In this document: piece by piece, positions 42,707 through 53,200 of the stretch | Numbering within the stretch: the first letter of the stretch is position 1 | Layout of the letters: every line of letters begins with the position of its first letter | Origin: Micavibrio sp. UBA1850 | GTDB taxonomy: Bacteria; Pseudomonadota; Alphaproteobacteria; Micavibrionales; Micavibrionaceae | Assembly: GCA_002338525.1 (NCBI GenBank) | Contig: DDIM01000004.1 | Span: 62,001-126,000 of the forward strand | DNA: 64,000 nt | Reading direction: 5' to 3' | The notes under the pieces: generated by a model | Database searches by the model: none | Seen by the model: the letters and a program-made list of their open reading frames with translations, nothing else | Told to the model about the DNA's origin: nothing | Position numbers and translations under genes: made by a program

Positions 42707-45700
42707 TTAATCATAAAGGCTATTTAGCATTTGTTCTGCGACAACCAGCATCGATAAATCAATTTCCTGCGCATCCTGCATCGAATGAATCGTTTTTAAT
42801 ACTTGTGTACAAGAAATGTCATTGGCCAAACACCATTGGTCTATCAACTCGTCAGATATTTTAACTTTCTTTCCTTTGAAATCAGAAATATAGCGCTCTG
42901 CAATCTTGGCTTGCGTCACATAAAGCTTACTTCTTAACTCTCTTAACGCCTGACCAGACCATAGACCTCTTCCGCCAAGATGACGCGACTGCAATCGTAG
43001 CCAATAAATGCAAAAATGTTCACCAATAACATAATAAACATGCGCCAAATCTTTGATGGCAATTTTGCGCTTTTCTGCAATAAAGACGATATTTACAACA
43101 GCACTTAACGGCGTCATATAAGCCAAGTCCTTTGCAACCTCTTTTGGAACATTAAGCCCTACATATTTATCAACTGTGTCGCTTAGGCGCTTGGCTCTCG
43201 ATTTAGGTAGAACATCTGGTAAGACTTTACGCAAATCTTCAACGGCCTTGGTATAAATTGCAGCCTGTTTTTGCACATCCATATTTGTGCCCAGACGCTT
43301 AGAAAGCCATACAATCTGCCTTTCTACAATCTTGGCAATATCTGAAAATGCACGCGTTTGAACCTGGGGATCAACTTTTCCATCAAGGGCTTCAACCTCA
43401 GACCATAAATCGTGTAGATTAAACGCTTGTTCAATCACCAGATACGACTTAATAACCGTAGATAAACTAGCCCCCGTGTGGTTCATAGCACTAAACAAAA
43501 ATGCCGGACCAAAACGATTAACCAAAGTGTTCGACAACTCGGTTGAAATGATTTCTCTACGAAGCTGGTGCTCGAGAATTTCAGATTTGTAGCTCTTAAT
43601 CATCTTGGGTGGGAAGTACTCAATAAGCATTTGTTCCGTCATAGGATGATCAGGAATATCTGTTTTAAGAATATCTTTCGTGATCGTATTCTTGGCATAG
43701 CATTGCAGCGCTGATAATTCAGGACGAGTAAGCCCCTCACCATCTCTCATACGCTCATCAATATCTTCGTCATTAGGAAGGAACTCGATTTCACGGTCCA
43801 GCAATTGTCTCTCTTCAAGGTGACGCATATAATCAGCGTGAGTGAGCAACATGGATGGCGCGTTGCTAACCATCAGGCTCAAGGCTTGTGCTTGCTGGTA
43901 GTTATTTGACAAGACAAGATTTTCAACATCTTTCGTCATGGAAGACAAAAGCTTGTTACGATCTTTAACGGTTAATTTTGGCTTTTTACCTCGTGTTAGC
44001 TTGTTAAGCAAAATTTTAATGTTCACTTCAACATCAGACGAGTTTACACCCCCCGCATTGTCTATGAAATCTGCGTTTACACGCACATCATGTTCTGCAA
44101 GCGCGATACGCCCTTCTTGCGTGATACCTAAATTCGCACCCTCACCTATGACGCGCGCACCCACTTCTGCGGCATCAACACGAATGGCATCGTTGGCTTT
44201 GTCACTGACTTCGCCGTGCGTTTCTTCTTTTGATTTTATGTATGTACCGATACCACCAAACCATAAAAGATCCGTTTTGCTTTTTAACATGGCCTTCATA
44301 AGCACATTGGGAGAGACCTCCTCTTCATCAATGCCAAACCGTTCTTGGATCTGTTTTGTAAGCGTGATCTTTTTATCTTGGCGACTATAAATGCGTCCGC
44401 CTTTTGAAAGATAAGACTCGTTATACTCACCCCAGCCCAGCGCACCATCAAACAAACGTTTACGCTCTTTCCAGCTTGTCTCTGAATTTGGCGTTGGATC
44501 ACAGAAAATATGCAAGTGGTTAAACGCTCCAACCAAACAGATATGCTTAGACAAAAGCATACCATTACCGAACACGTCTCCGCCCATGTCTCCCACACCG
44601 ATCACATCAAAGTCTTGGCTTTGTGTGTCGTGGCCAAGCTCTAGGAAATGACGTTTAACGGACTCCCATGCCCCTCGCGCAGTAATCCCCATCTCTTTAT
44701 GGTCATACCCTGCAGAGCCTCCCGAGGCAAAGGCATCGCCTAACCAAAAGCCGTATTCGTCAGACAGGCTATTGGCAATGTCTGAAAATGTTGCCGTCCC
44801 CTTGTCTGCAGCAACCACCAAATAAGGATCATCACTATCGCGACGAATGATGTTTTTCGGGGGAATGACGTTTGAGTCCTCAACATTATCCGTAATATCA
44901 AGAAGGCCGCGAATAAATGTCTTATAGCACGCTATCCCCTCATCAATATACGCCTGACGTCCCCCTGATGATGGTGGGTTTTTTACAACAAACCCTCCCT
45001 TTGCACCCATTGGCACAATCACAGCGTTTTTAACCATTTGAGCCTTCATCAATCCCAAAACTTCTGTTCGGAAATCTTCATGACGATCAGACCAGCGCAA
45101 CCCGCCTCGAGAAATCGCATCTCCGCGTAGATGAACACCTTCAACACGTCGAGAGTAAACAAAGATTTCGCGGTAAGGCTTAGGCGCTGGCAAACATGAA
45201 ATTTGTGCGCTATCTAATTTGATTGATGTATAAGTTTTGGGCTCGCCACTTTCATCATGCTGGAAAAAGTTCGTACGCAATATCGCACAAACGACCTCTT
45301 TAAATAAACGCATGATATAGTCGTGGTCGAAAGATTTAACCTGCTCGAAATTAACTTTTAAGTCCGCCTCGATTTCCTCTATAGCTTTTTTACGGCTGCC
45401 CTTAAACGCGGGGTCGTGATAGGCCTTGAACAAGTTCACCAAAAATCCTGAAATTACAGAATTTTTTACAACGACTTGTTCAGAGAATGTTTTCGAATAG
45501 GTGTAATCCGTTTGACGTAGATACCTTAAAACAGTTCTTAAGATCACAATATCACGTCCAGAAATACCCTCTTTTAAAGACAGCTGGTTAAGAAGGTCAT
45601 CTTCCGTCTTTCCAGATTGGACATCTAAAAAAGATTCTTCGAATAATGCTTTACGATCTGCAAATGTTTTATCATCTAAAATCAAATCATGTGCTTGAAG

Positions 45701-47470
45701 CATAAAATGCTGGATCCACATAACCTGACCATCTGCAAGCGTTACCTTGTTAGGAATTTCTGAAGCAACATAAAACCCCATATTTTCGATAATAGGAAAT
45801 ACAGATGATAGGTCGATTGATTCATTTAGGTTGTAAAATTTCAAATGCAGCTGGCAAACATTATCGCTTCGCTCGCAGGCCGCTTCTTCACGGATAAGAT
45901 CAAGCGCAAGAGATTTGTGCGCAAGCGCCTCTTCCAGCTTGAGAATATCACGGTACGACTCACGCGGTTCATAACGACTTTCATAGCCGCTTGTGAACGC
46001 GTTTTCATATTTTTGCATAAGATCAAAAGCCTTTTGCTCATCCCCCATCTCACGATGCATGAGGTCTTGCAAATGTTCGCTCCACTTTTTAGCGGCCTCT
46101 GTCAGCTCAAGCTCCAAAGCTTTACTGTCATATGAGCCAATCTTAAAATCATCCACTGAAACCACAAAAGACAAACGTGCCAAGGGCGAATCATCAATTG
46201 AGATTGTATAATCAGATGTTTTACCACTAAGGCGTTTTTCTAAAATGGCCTGAAACGTTTTACGCAATCGTGTATCCCAACGATCCTTTGGCACATATAC
46301 CAAACACGAAATATAGCGCTTGAATAAATCTTCACGAATAAAAAGGCCCAAACGTTTGTAATCTTGCAAACGCACAAGGCGGGCGCAAAACTCATGTAAC
46401 AAATCTATGTCTATTTGGAACAACTCATCGCGTGGGTATTTTTCAAGAATATGACGCAACACACGATCTGTATGAGAGTTTTGCGAAAACGCAGCACGGC
46501 GAATCACCTGATCGGCTTTATAGCGCAAAAATGGTATAGCTTTTAAGCTTTGGTTATATGTAACCGATGTGAACAAACCGATAAAGCATCCCTCGCCGGT
46601 CATCTCCCCTTTTTCATTGAAAAGCTTCACATTGATGCACTCCATAGGCACCTTGCGATGAACCGTCGATTTTTTATTAATCTTAGAAACATAAACGGGT
46701 GGAAGATCGACGCGTTGCTCTTGCAACTCAGAAGGCAAAGATATGTCCTTGTTATTCAAAAACACTGGTTGGCGTTCATCGCGTAACAATCCAAGCCCGG
46801 AATTTTTGACCATCTGGCTTTTATATTGCCCGTTTTTTTGTTTTGAAAATGAATACTCCCGGTATCCAAGCAGTGTGAAGTTGTTACGGTATAAATATTC
46901 TAAAAATTCAAGATTATCTTCTACAAGCGCCTCTGCGTATACTTTGTTAGGAGCATGGCTTAGTCTTTTTTGACAAAAGCGGATTTGCTCCTTCATAGCG
47001 ACCCAATCTTCGTTCGCTAAAAACGTGTCAGATAGTATATTTTCTAAATCTTTTTTAAGTCTCTTACACTCGTCCTCAGGCAATAAATTACTCAGGCGCA
47101 AATGAATATTAACCGTGTGGGTGGACTTTTGAGTTGTTTTTCCCTTTTCTAGATTAGGGTGCAACATCGTGACAATATTCAACCCGCGGCTCGCAATCTC
47201 AGCCGTAATGGAATCAACCAGAAACGCCATATCATTGGATGCCACGATAATTTGGGTTTTCCCAACAACGTCTTCTGTCTCGGGTGTGAAATCTTTAACG
47301 GGTTTTACCTCAACCACGTATGGTGACTTCTTCATGGATTTACAAGCCTCATAGTGCGTTTTAACGATCTCGTCTAACGTCTTTTTTGGCAGCTTCTCAA
47401 TCTCGGCTTGAGATGACTTATCGACAAAAATCTTTTTGAATTCAGGAAGTGTTTTTTTAGTATGAGGCAT
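42707..47470 (-). CDS. gdhB: NAD-specific glutamate dehydrogenase, large (GDH-180) type
   Basis: A 1587-aa enzyme that deaminates glutamate to 2-oxoglutarate with NAD. The N-terminal half holds ACT-like regulatory segments. The catalytic core, about 800-1150, shows VPMGAKGGFVVKNPP with the substrate lysine, RDSDDPYLVVAADKGTA, GVGDMGGDVFGNGML (dinucleotide fold) and LWFGGIGTYIKS. The C-terminal helical part completes the family length. GdhZ/GDH-180 enzymes are common in alphaproteobacteria, and in Caulobacter link nitrogen status to the cell cycle. Divergent from rpoZ. The 3' end is 1 bp from the preceding gene's stop. Confidence 0.96.
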   Translation of the reverse strand: MPHTKKTLPEFKKIFVDKSSQAEIEKLPKKTLDEIVKTHYEACKSMKKSPYVVEVKPVKDFTPETEDVVGKTQIIVASNDMAFLVDSITAEIASRGLNIVTMLHPNLEKGKTTQKSTHTVNIHLRLSNLLPEDECKRLKKDLENILSDTFLANEDWVAMKEQIRFCQKRLSHAPNKVYAEALVEDNLEFLEYLYRNNFTLLGYREYSFSKQKNGQYKSQMVKNSGLGLLRDERQPVFLNNKDISLPSELQEQRVDLPPVYVSKINKKSTVHRKVPMECINVKLFNEKGEMTGEGCFIGLFTSVTYNQSLKAIPFLRYKADQVIRRAAFSQNSHTDRVLRHILEKYPRDELFQIDIDLLHEFCARLVRLQDYKRLGLFIREDLFKRYISCLVYVPKDRWDTRLRKTFQAILEKRLSGKTSDYTISIDDSPLARLSFVVSVDDFKIGSYDSKALELELTEAAKKWSEHLQDLMHREMGDEQKAFDLMQKYENAFTSGYESRYEPRESYRDILKLEEALAHKSLALDLIREEAACERSDNVCQLHLKFYNLNESIDLSSVFPIIENMGFYVASEIPNKVTLADGQVMWIQHFMLQAHDLILDDKTFADRKALFEESFLDVQSGKTEDDLLNQLSLKEGISGRDIVILRTVLRYLRQTDYTYSKTFSEQVVVKNSVISGFLVNLFKAYHDPAFKGSRKKAIEEIEADLKVNFEQVKSFDHDYIMRLFKEVVCAILRTNFFQHDESGEPKTYTSIKLDSAQISCLPAPKPYREIFVYSRRVEGVHLRGDAISRGGLRWSDRHEDFRTEVLGLMKAQMVKNAVIVPMGAKGGFVVKNPPSSGGRQAYIDEGIACYKTFIRGLLDITDNVEDSNVIPPKNIIRRDSDDPYLVVAADKGTATFSDIANSLSDEYGFWLGDAFASGGSAGYDHKEMGITARGAWESVKRHFLELGHDTQSQDFDVIGVGDMGGDVFGNGMLLSKHICLVGAFNHLHIFCDPTPNSETSWKERKRLFDGALGWGEYNESYLSKGGRIYSRQDKKITLTKQIQERFGIDEEEVSPNVLMKAMLKSKTDLLWFGGIGTYIKSKEETHGEVSDKANDAIRVDAAEVGARVIGEGANLGITQEGRIALAEHDVRVNADFIDNAGGVNSSDVEVNIKILLNKLTRGKKPKLTVKDRNKLLSSMTKDVENLVLSNNYQQAQALSLMVSNAPSMLLTHADYMRHLEERQLLDREIEFLPNDEDIDERMRDGEGLTRPELSALQCYAKNTITKDILKTDIPDHPMTEQMLIEYFPPKMIKSYKSEILEHQLRREIISTELSNTLVNRFGPAFLFSAMNHTGASLSTVIKSYLVIEQAFNLHDLWSEVEALDGKVDPQVQTRAFSDIAKIVERQIVWLSKRLGTNMDVQKQAAIYTKAVEDLRKVLPDVLPKSRAKRLSDTVDKYVGLNVPKEVAKDLAYMTPLSAVVNIVFIAEKRKIAIKDLAHVYYVIGEHFCIYWLRLQSRHLGGRGLWSGQALRELRSKLYVTQAKIAERYISDFKGKKVKISDELIDQWCLANDISCTQVLKTIHSMQDAQEIDLSMLVVAEQMLNSLYD

Positions 47471-47505
47471 GGGAATTTATATCATTATTGTTGTTTTTTT
47501 AGTGT

Positions 47506-47541
47506 GTGATCGTATCACGCAGATGATGGCTAGGCTATCAT
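47506..47541. promoter_or_regulatory. Two palindromes between gdhB and rpoZ
   Basis: GTGAT, CGT, ATCAC (47506-47518) is a perfect palindrome. About 5 bases on, ATGATGGC and GCTATCAT (about 47523-47541) form an imperfect inverted repeat. Both lie within 70 bp upstream of the gdhB start and could be operator sites. No regulator can be named. Confidence 0.35.
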
Positions 47542-47576
47542 GAAATGCATGAATTGACGAAATAGGATTCAAACAC

Positions 47577-47605
47577 TTGCTTTTCAAGCTGATAGTCTTT
47601 ATAAA
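47577..47605 (+). promoter_or_regulatory. Possible rpoZ promoter
   Basis: TTGCTT and TATAAA are 17 bases apart, placing transcription start near 47612, 27 nt before the rpoZ ATG. Moderate match. Confidence 0.4.
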
Positions 47606-47638
47606 CCTCAAGATTAAAGCATAGAGGAGCATGAGAAT

Positions 47639-47995
47639 ATGGCACGCGTAACAGTTGAAGATTGCATTGATAAAGTAGACACACGTTTTGAATTGGTGAT
47701 GTTGGCGTCACAACGCGCCCGTAAAATCGGAACAGGAAGCCCACTTACAATCGATCGTGACAACGATAAGAACACTGTTGTTGCATTAAGAGAGATTTCA
47801 GAAGAAACAATTGCGACGGAAGATATGAAAGAAGACCTTACACAGTCTCACCAGCGCATCATCTTCTCAGAAGAAACAGAAGAAGAGCCTACTATTGACC
47901 TAATGGAAGGCGAAGCTGAATGGAATACACTCACGAAGACAGCTGAGGAAAATCCAGAGCCTAGCCTTGAAAATCTTGCAGGGATTTCAGAATAG
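47639..47995 (+). CDS. rpoZ: RNA polymerase omega subunit
   Basis: A 118-aa subunit: ARVTVEDCIDKVDTRFELVMLASQRARKIGTG is the omega signature, with KNTVVALREISEETI after it. The tail is acidic, as in many alphaproteobacteria. GAGGAG lies about 8 nt before the ATG. Its usual partner rsh follows, but an intrinsic terminator stands between them. Confidence 0.96.
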   Translation: MARVTVEDCIDKVDTRFELVMLASQRARKIGTGSPLTIDRDNDKNTVVALREISEETIATEDMKEDLTQSHQRIIFSEETEEEPTIDLMEGEAEWNTLTKTAEENPEPSLENLAGISE

Positions 47996-48023
47996 TCATA
48001 TCATCTATTTTAAAGAACGTATC

Positions 48024-48048
48024 AAAGGGTCTTTTACGGCCCTTTTTT
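48024..48048 (+). terminator. Intrinsic terminator after rpoZ
   Basis: AAAGGGTC pairs with GGCCCTTT over 8 bp (one G-U pair) around loop TTTTAC, followed by a T-run. It lies 28 bp after the rpoZ stop and separates it from rsh. Confidence 0.8.
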
Positions 48049-48089
48049 ATTGTTTATAAACCCGCCGAATATGAGTACTATAATTATAC

Positions 48090-50252
48090 ATGTTAGAACC
48101 CACGCCCTTACTCGATAAAATAAAAAAATATAATCCCGACGCAGATCTTGATCGTGTGTATAAAGCCTATGAGTTTGCAAAATTGCATCATGGCACGCAA
48201 ACACGTTCATCTGGCGAACCTTATTATACCCACCCATTGGAAGTGGCAGATATTTTGGCTGACATGCGCATGGACCCGAACACGGTCATTACCGCTATTT
48301 TACATGACACAATTGAAGACACGCCTGTCACACGCGAAGATATCGTGAATGAATTCGGAGAAGAAGTTGCAAGTCTTGTGAGTGGTGTAACAAAGCTAAC
48401 ACAAATCGAAAGCCAAACTGTCGAAGGTAAACAAGCCGAAAACTTCAGAAAACTTGTCCTTGCGATGTCTGAAGACATTCGCGTTCTGATCGTCAAGCTT
48501 GCCGACCGATTGCATAACATCAGAACACTGGACGGAATATCAAAACCAGAAAAACGCAAACGCATTGCACGTGAGACAATTGAAATATACGCACCTTTAG
48601 CCGAACGTATTGGTATCCACAAAATCAAAGAAGAGCTTGAAGACATATCCTTCTCGCACCTTAATCCAGAGGCACGCGAAAGTATATTAAACCGTCTGTC
48701 TTTTTTGCGTAAGGAAGGCACAGACCTTGTCGACAACATTATTTCCGAGCTTGAAAAACAAATAAAAAAAGCAGGCATTAGCGCACATATTACAGGCCGT
48801 GAAAAAACACGCTATTCTATTTGGCGCAAGATGCAGCGGAAAAACGTATCCTTCGAGCAACTCTCCGACATTATGGCGTTTCGTATCGTGGTAGATAGCG
48901 TTGAAGAATGTTATCATGCCCTTGGTATTATTCACTCTGTGTACCCTACTGTTCCAGGCCGCTTTAAAGATTTTATCTCAACACCAAAAGCCAACGGCTA
49001 TCGCTCTATTCACACAACAATCATTGGCCCCCACAACCAACGTATTGAAGTCCAAATTCGTACAAAAGACATGCATGAAGAAGCGGATCTTGGTGTGGCC
49101 GCGCACTGGGCGTATAAACAAAATAATATGCAAGCAGCCCTTGAAGATGCCAAACGCTATCGTTGGTTGCGCGAGCTTGTAGACATTATCGATCAAGATC
49201 AACAACCTGAGGATTTTTTAGAAAATACCAAACTTGAGCTGTTTCAAGATCAGGTTTACGTTTTCTCTCCGCGTGGCGATTTGATGGAACTGCCCATGGG
49301 TTCAACACCTGTTGATTTTGCATATGCGGTGCATTCTGATGTGGGTGATAAATGCGTCGGGGCAAAGTTGAACGGACGTATCGTGCCACTGAGCACCAAA
49401 ATGCAAAATGGTGACCAAGTCGAAGTCATCACATCTAAAAACCAGCAACCTTCGCCTGCGTGGGAACGCTTTGTCGTTAGTGGTAAGGCAAAATCACATA
49501 TCCGTCGCTTCGTTAGACAACAACAACGTGACGAGTACATTTCGCTAGGTAAGGCGATGCTCCAAAAAATCTTCAAGGCTGAAGAATACGAATTTAGTGA
49601 AAAGGCCGTAAACAGCATTATCCCTAAATTTCCAAACATGGAAAGCATCGACGATATCTTTGCGGGTATTGGGTCTGGAAACATTGTTGCACGAGATGTG
49701 TTTAAAGCCATTTTCCCATCACACAAATCAGAGCCTGCGGGAAAAACCATAGACGAGTCGACCTCAGAACTGAAAATGGCGCGTAAGAAGTCAAACGAAT
49801 CCATGCCGATTGTGGGGCTAATTCCTGGCATGGCCGTTCATTTTGCACGCTGTTGTCACCCCCTCCCAGGTGATCGTATCGTCGGGATCGTTACCACTGG
49901 GCGCGGGGTAACCGTACACACAATTGATTGTGAGACGTTAGAGCGTTTTGCCGACACACCAGAACGCTGGCTTGATGTATCGTGGGGCAATGATGACGCC
50001 ACGCCAGATGGTCATGTGGGCCGTCTTGAAATGGTTATTACCAATTCGCCGGGTGCGTTGGGAACGCTTTCCACAGTCATTGGTAAAAACGGTGGGAATA
50101 TTACCAACTTGAAAATAACCAATCGTTCAAATGATTTTTATGATCTGTTGCTTGATATTTATATTAATGACACTCGCCACCTCAATAACGTAATCGCAGC
50201 TCTTCGCGCGACCTCGGAAGTTGTTGAGGTTGAGCGTGCAAAAGGGCGTTAA
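48090..50252 (+). CDS. Bifunctional (p)ppGpp synthetase/hydrolase (RelA/SpoT homologue)
   Basis: A 720-aa Rsh enzyme of the stringent response. The N-terminal HD hydrolase domain is intact (HHGTQTRSSGEPYYTHPLEVA, ILHDTIEDT). The synthetase domain shows RFKDFISTPKANGYRSIHT, the RxKD type of bifunctional enzymes. A TGS domain (QVYVFSPRGDLMELPMGSTPVDFAYAVH) and a C-terminal ACT domain follow. Both activities are therefore expected. acpS follows 4 bp after the stop, giving an rsh-acpS-lepB-rnc-era run. Confidence 0.96.
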   Translation: MLEPTPLLDKIKKYNPDADLDRVYKAYEFAKLHHGTQTRSSGEPYYTHPLEVADILADMRMDPNTVITAILHDTIEDTPVTREDIVNEFGEEVASLVSGVTKLTQIESQTVEGKQAENFRKLVLAMSEDIRVLIVKLADRLHNIRTLDGISKPEKRKRIARETIEIYAPLAERIGIHKIKEELEDISFSHLNPEARESILNRLSFLRKEGTDLVDNIISELEKQIKKAGISAHITGREKTRYSIWRKMQRKNVSFEQLSDIMAFRIVVDSVEECYHALGIIHSVYPTVPGRFKDFISTPKANGYRSIHTTIIGPHNQRIEVQIRTKDMHEEADLGVAAHWAYKQNNMQAALEDAKRYRWLRELVDIIDQDQQPEDFLENTKLELFQDQVYVFSPRGDLMELPMGSTPVDFAYAVHSDVGDKCVGAKLNGRIVPLSTKMQNGDQVEVITSKNQQPSPAWERFVVSGKAKSHIRRFVRQQQRDEYISLGKAMLQKIFKAEEYEFSEKAVNSIIPKFPNMESIDDIFAGIGSGNIVARDVFKAIFPSHKSEPAGKTIDESTSELKMARKKSNESMPIVGLIPGMAVHFARCCHPLPGDRIVGIVTTGRGVTVHTIDCETLERFADTPERWLDVSWGNDDATPDGHVGRLEMVITNSPGALGTLSTVIGKNGGNITNLKITNRSNDFYDLLLDIYINDTRHLNNVIAALRATSEVVEVERAKGR

Positions 50253-50256
50253 TGCT

Positions 50257-50679
50257 ATGATTATTGGGATTGGACACGATCTGACAAACTTTGAACGCAT
50301 TGAAAAGCTGCTCGGCGAACAGGGCGAAAGATTCACTAAAAAATATTTCACACCCATCGAAATTGCACGTGCAGAACGTCTCCGCCACGTCGGGGGGCAT
50401 GTCGGTGCCTACACAAAGCGATTTGCAGCAAAAGAAGCAACAGCCAAAGCATTAGGGACTGGGTTTTCGCAAGGCGTATATATGAAAGATATTGGTGTTG
50501 ATAATGATAAAAACGGACAACCATTTTTAACGCTTACAAATGGGGCAATGGAAAAACTACAATCTTTAATCCCCGAAGGTTACACAGCCCGTCTTCACAT
50601 CACTTTGACAGACGAACCTCCATTGGCAGATGCAATGGTCATGATTGAAGCTTTACCTGATCAATCATCTGGCATATAG
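50257..50679 (+). CDS. acpS: Holo-[acyl-carrier-protein] synthase
   Basis: A 140-aa phosphopantetheinyl transferase that activates acyl carrier protein. MIIGIGHDLTNFERI holds the metal-binding Asp, and KRFAAKEATAKALGTGF is the second hallmark. I chose the ATG at 50257, preceded by an AAAGGG-like site. The longer frame extends into rsh from a TTG. It lies between rsh and lepB. Confidence 0.95.
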   Translation: MIIGIGHDLTNFERIEKLLGEQGERFTKKYFTPIEIARAERLRHVGGHVGAYTKRFAAKEATAKALGTGFSQGVYMKDIGVDNDKNGQPFLTLTNGAMEKLQSLIPEGYTARLHITLTDEPPLADAMVMIEALPDQSSGI

Positions 50680-50715
50680 ATTGTTGAATATGAACAAAAA
50701 GGACATGAACGTAAA

Positions 50716-51495
50716 ATGACTGATAAGGCACAACAAGCAGATACGTCTGATAAGGGTGAAAAAAAAGAAGAAGGCATCGGTGACTTAGCAAGAACTGCGT
50801 TTCTAGCTATATTGCTTGCACTTGTAATCCGCACATTTTTGTTCGAGCCATTTAATATTCCCTCAGGCTCAATGGTTCCCAACCTGCTAGTTGGCGATTA
50901 CTTGTTTGTCTCGAAATATTCATATGGATACAGCAAGCATTCATTCCCCTTTAGTGCTGGCGGCTTCGAAGGCCGTTTTGGAAGCGACAACCTGCCCGAG
51001 CGCGGAGACGTTGCTGTCTTTAAACTTCCGACCAACACGAATATTGACTACATCAAACGTGTAATAGGCCTTCCTGGCGACACTATTCAGGTCATTGGCG
51101 GTCAGCTCTATATTAACAAAAAGCCCGTACACCGTGAAATGTTGGGGCTAAACGAATATACAAATGATTTCAACGCCACGCATGAAGCCGTTGAATATAT
51201 GGAAACGCTGCCCAACAATGTGATCCACACAATGTACGAGATGGATGACTATCAGCCTTTGGACAACACAGAAGAGTTCATAGTTCCTGAAGGACACTAT
51301 TTCATGATGGGAGACAACAGAGATAATTCGCAAGACAGCCGTGTCATGAGCCATGTAGGGTTTGTCCCACTCGAAAATTTTGTGGGGCGCGCAGAGTTTA
51401 TTTTCTTCTCTACCAACGGCAAGGCACGCATTTATGAAATTTGGAAATGGCCATTTACCGTGCGTTATAATCGCCTGTTTAACAAAATAAAATAA
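50716..51495 (+). CDS. lepB: Signal peptidase I
   Basis: A 259-aa inner-membrane protease that removes Sec/Tat signal peptides. A membrane helix at about 23-41 (LARTAFLAILLALVIRTFLF) leads to the nucleophile Ser52 (PSGSMVPNLL). The general base Lys114 is in DYIKRVIGLPGD, and the C-terminal box is MMGDNRDNSQDSR. The start has an AAGGACATG-like leader. Part of the acpS-lepB-rnc-era operon. Confidence 0.97.
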   Translation: MTDKAQQADTSDKGEKKEEGIGDLARTAFLAILLALVIRTFLFEPFNIPSGSMVPNLLVGDYLFVSKYSYGYSKHSFPFSAGGFEGRFGSDNLPERGDVAVFKLPTNTNIDYIKRVIGLPGDTIQVIGGQLYINKKPVHREMLGLNEYTNDFNATHEAVEYMETLPNNVIHTMYEMDDYQPLDNTEEFIVPEGHYFMMGDNRDNSQDSRVMSHVGFVPLENFVGRAEFIFFSTNGKARIYEIWKWPFTVRYNRLFNKIK

Positions 51496-51504
51496 ATAGT
51501 AATC

Positions 51505-52182
51505 ATGAGCTCGACAAAAGCGACATCATCAAAAGTCGAAGAGATAGTAGGACACCAATTTAAAGATAAATCTCTTTTATTGCGCGCGCTTACACATGCC
51601 AGCTTAGAAAAACCCAATTACGAGCGCTTAGAGTTTTTAGGTGATCGTGTGTTGGGTGTTGTTGTTGCAGAAATTTTATTCAAAAAATACCCAGACGAGT
51701 CAGAGGGCGCGCTTGCGAAACGATTTTCCGCGCTTGTCCGTGGCCAGACTTTGGCTCAAATTGGTAAAACCATTGGCATAGACGCCCATATTCTATACTC
51801 GGACACAGAAGCCGCAGCAAATGGCACAGCGAATGAGAATATAATCGCCGACGTGATGGAATCACTTCTAGGCGCGATATATATAGATGGAGGGCTAAAG
51901 CCCTGCCAAGACATGATTAATAAATATTGGCAAAGCTATTTTGAAACTATGATTGCACCCCCGCAAGACCCTAAAACAGAGTTGCAAGAATGGGTGCAAG
52001 CACGTGGCATTGCCACACCCCAATACGAAATCGTCAATCGAGAGGGGCCGGATCACGCTCCCGTTTTTACAATTCGTGTTACAGTAGAGGGGCTTATGCC
52101 TCAAGAGGCCACCGCTAAAAACCGCCGAAAAGCAGAAAAAGATGCCGCGCGCTTAATGCTTAAAACGACAAAAAACATGTGA
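51505..52182 (+). CDS. rnc: Ribonuclease III
   Basis: A 225-aa double-stranded-RNA endonuclease. The catalytic signature YERLEFLGDRVLGVVVAE is near 36-53, with a second acidic set in NIIADVMESLLGAIYIDGG. The C-terminal dsRNA-binding domain (about 155-225) runs from KTELQEWVQARG to EKDAARLML. It lies 9 bp after lepB and 12 bp before era. Confidence 0.97.
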   Translation: MSSTKATSSKVEEIVGHQFKDKSLLLRALTHASLEKPNYERLEFLGDRVLGVVVAEILFKKYPDESEGALAKRFSALVRGQTLAQIGKTIGIDAHILYSDTEAAANGTANENIIADVMESLLGAIYIDGGLKPCQDMINKYWQSYFETMIAPPQDPKTELQEWVQARGIATPQYEIVNREGPDHAPVFTIRVTVEGLMPQEATAKNRRKAEKDAARLMLKTTKNM

Positions 52183-52194
52183 GACATAAAATAA

Positions 52195-53130
52195 ATGGAT
52201 ATCGACCCTAAAACATTTCTTGAAAACAATCAGCCCCGCGAAAACACAAAATGTGGGTTTGTCGCAATGATTGGCGCCCCTAACGCCGGAAAATCAACGC
52301 TCACAAATGCACTTGTTGGTCAGCATGTCTCAATTGTCTCCTCAAAGGTGCAAACCACACGCTTTCCCGTCAAAGGGATATTTATCGAAGGTGACTCACA
52401 AATTGTGCTTGTGGACACACCAGGTGTTTTTAAAACAAATAAAGAAGGCTTAAACCGCGCAATGGTTCAATCAGCCCTTCAAAGTGTAAGTGACGCCGAT
52501 CTTATTTTATTCGTTGTTGATGTCGCGCATGCCAACAAATCTCTGGATAATGCCATCCCGGAGATTCCAGAATTAACGGGAAAAAATGTTTGTCTCGTCC
52601 TTAATAAAGTCGACAAAATTGACAAGCAAGTGTTGTTAGAGCTTACCCAAAAGATCAACGAAAAATACGAATTTAAAGAAACATTTATGATTTCAGCGCT
52701 CAAAAGACAAGGTCTCGAGCGTTTAATAGAACGCTTAGCCGAGGGCATGCCAAAGGGCCCTTTCTTGTTCCCAGAAGATCAAATCAGCGACCTGCCTCTT
52801 AAACTTTACACTGCCGAACGTACACGCGAAGCCGCATTTGAGCGCCTCAATAAAGAAGTGCCATATGGCTTGATGGTCGAAACAGAAAAAGTAGAAGAAG
52901 GCAAAACCAAGCTCGTGATCGAGCAAGTGATTTACATTAAAGAAGAGCGTCACAAACCCATTATCCTTGGTCAAAAAGGAAAAACTATAAAAGATATTGG
53001 AATTGCCGCCCGTAAAGCCATTGAAGAAGAGCTTGAACAAGAAGTTCACTTATCATTATTTGTAAAAGTGAAAAAAGGGTGGGATCATTCAAGCCAAATT
53101 CTTAATAGTTGGGGTTTGCTCACTGACTAA
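52195..53130 (+). CDS. era: GTPase Era
   Basis: A 311-aa GTPase for 16S rRNA maturation. G1 is GAPNAGKSTLTN, G3 is DTPGVF, G4 is NKVDKI. The C-terminal KH domain carries PIILGQKGKTIKDIGIAARK. Slightly longer N-terminus than in E. coli. recO, a frequent downstream neighbour, is absent; a 167-bp gap and gcrA follow. Confidence 0.97.
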   Translation: MDIDPKTFLENNQPRENTKCGFVAMIGAPNAGKSTLTNALVGQHVSIVSSKVQTTRFPVKGIFIEGDSQIVLVDTPGVFKTNKEGLNRAMVQSALQSVSDADLILFVVDVAHANKSLDNAIPEIPELTGKNVCLVLNKVDKIDKQVLLELTQKINEKYEFKETFMISALKRQGLERLIERLAEGMPKGPFLFPEDQISDLPLKLYTAERTREAAFERLNKEVPYGLMVETEKVEEGKTKLVIEQVIYIKEERHKPIILGQKGKTIKDIGIAARKAIEEELEQEVHLSLFVKVKKGWDHSSQILNSWGLLTD

Positions 53131-53200
53131 ATACGCGACAATTTCTTTTTGTTGCTATGAGCGAATTATAAAAAATAAAAAACACAAAAAATATTTCTTG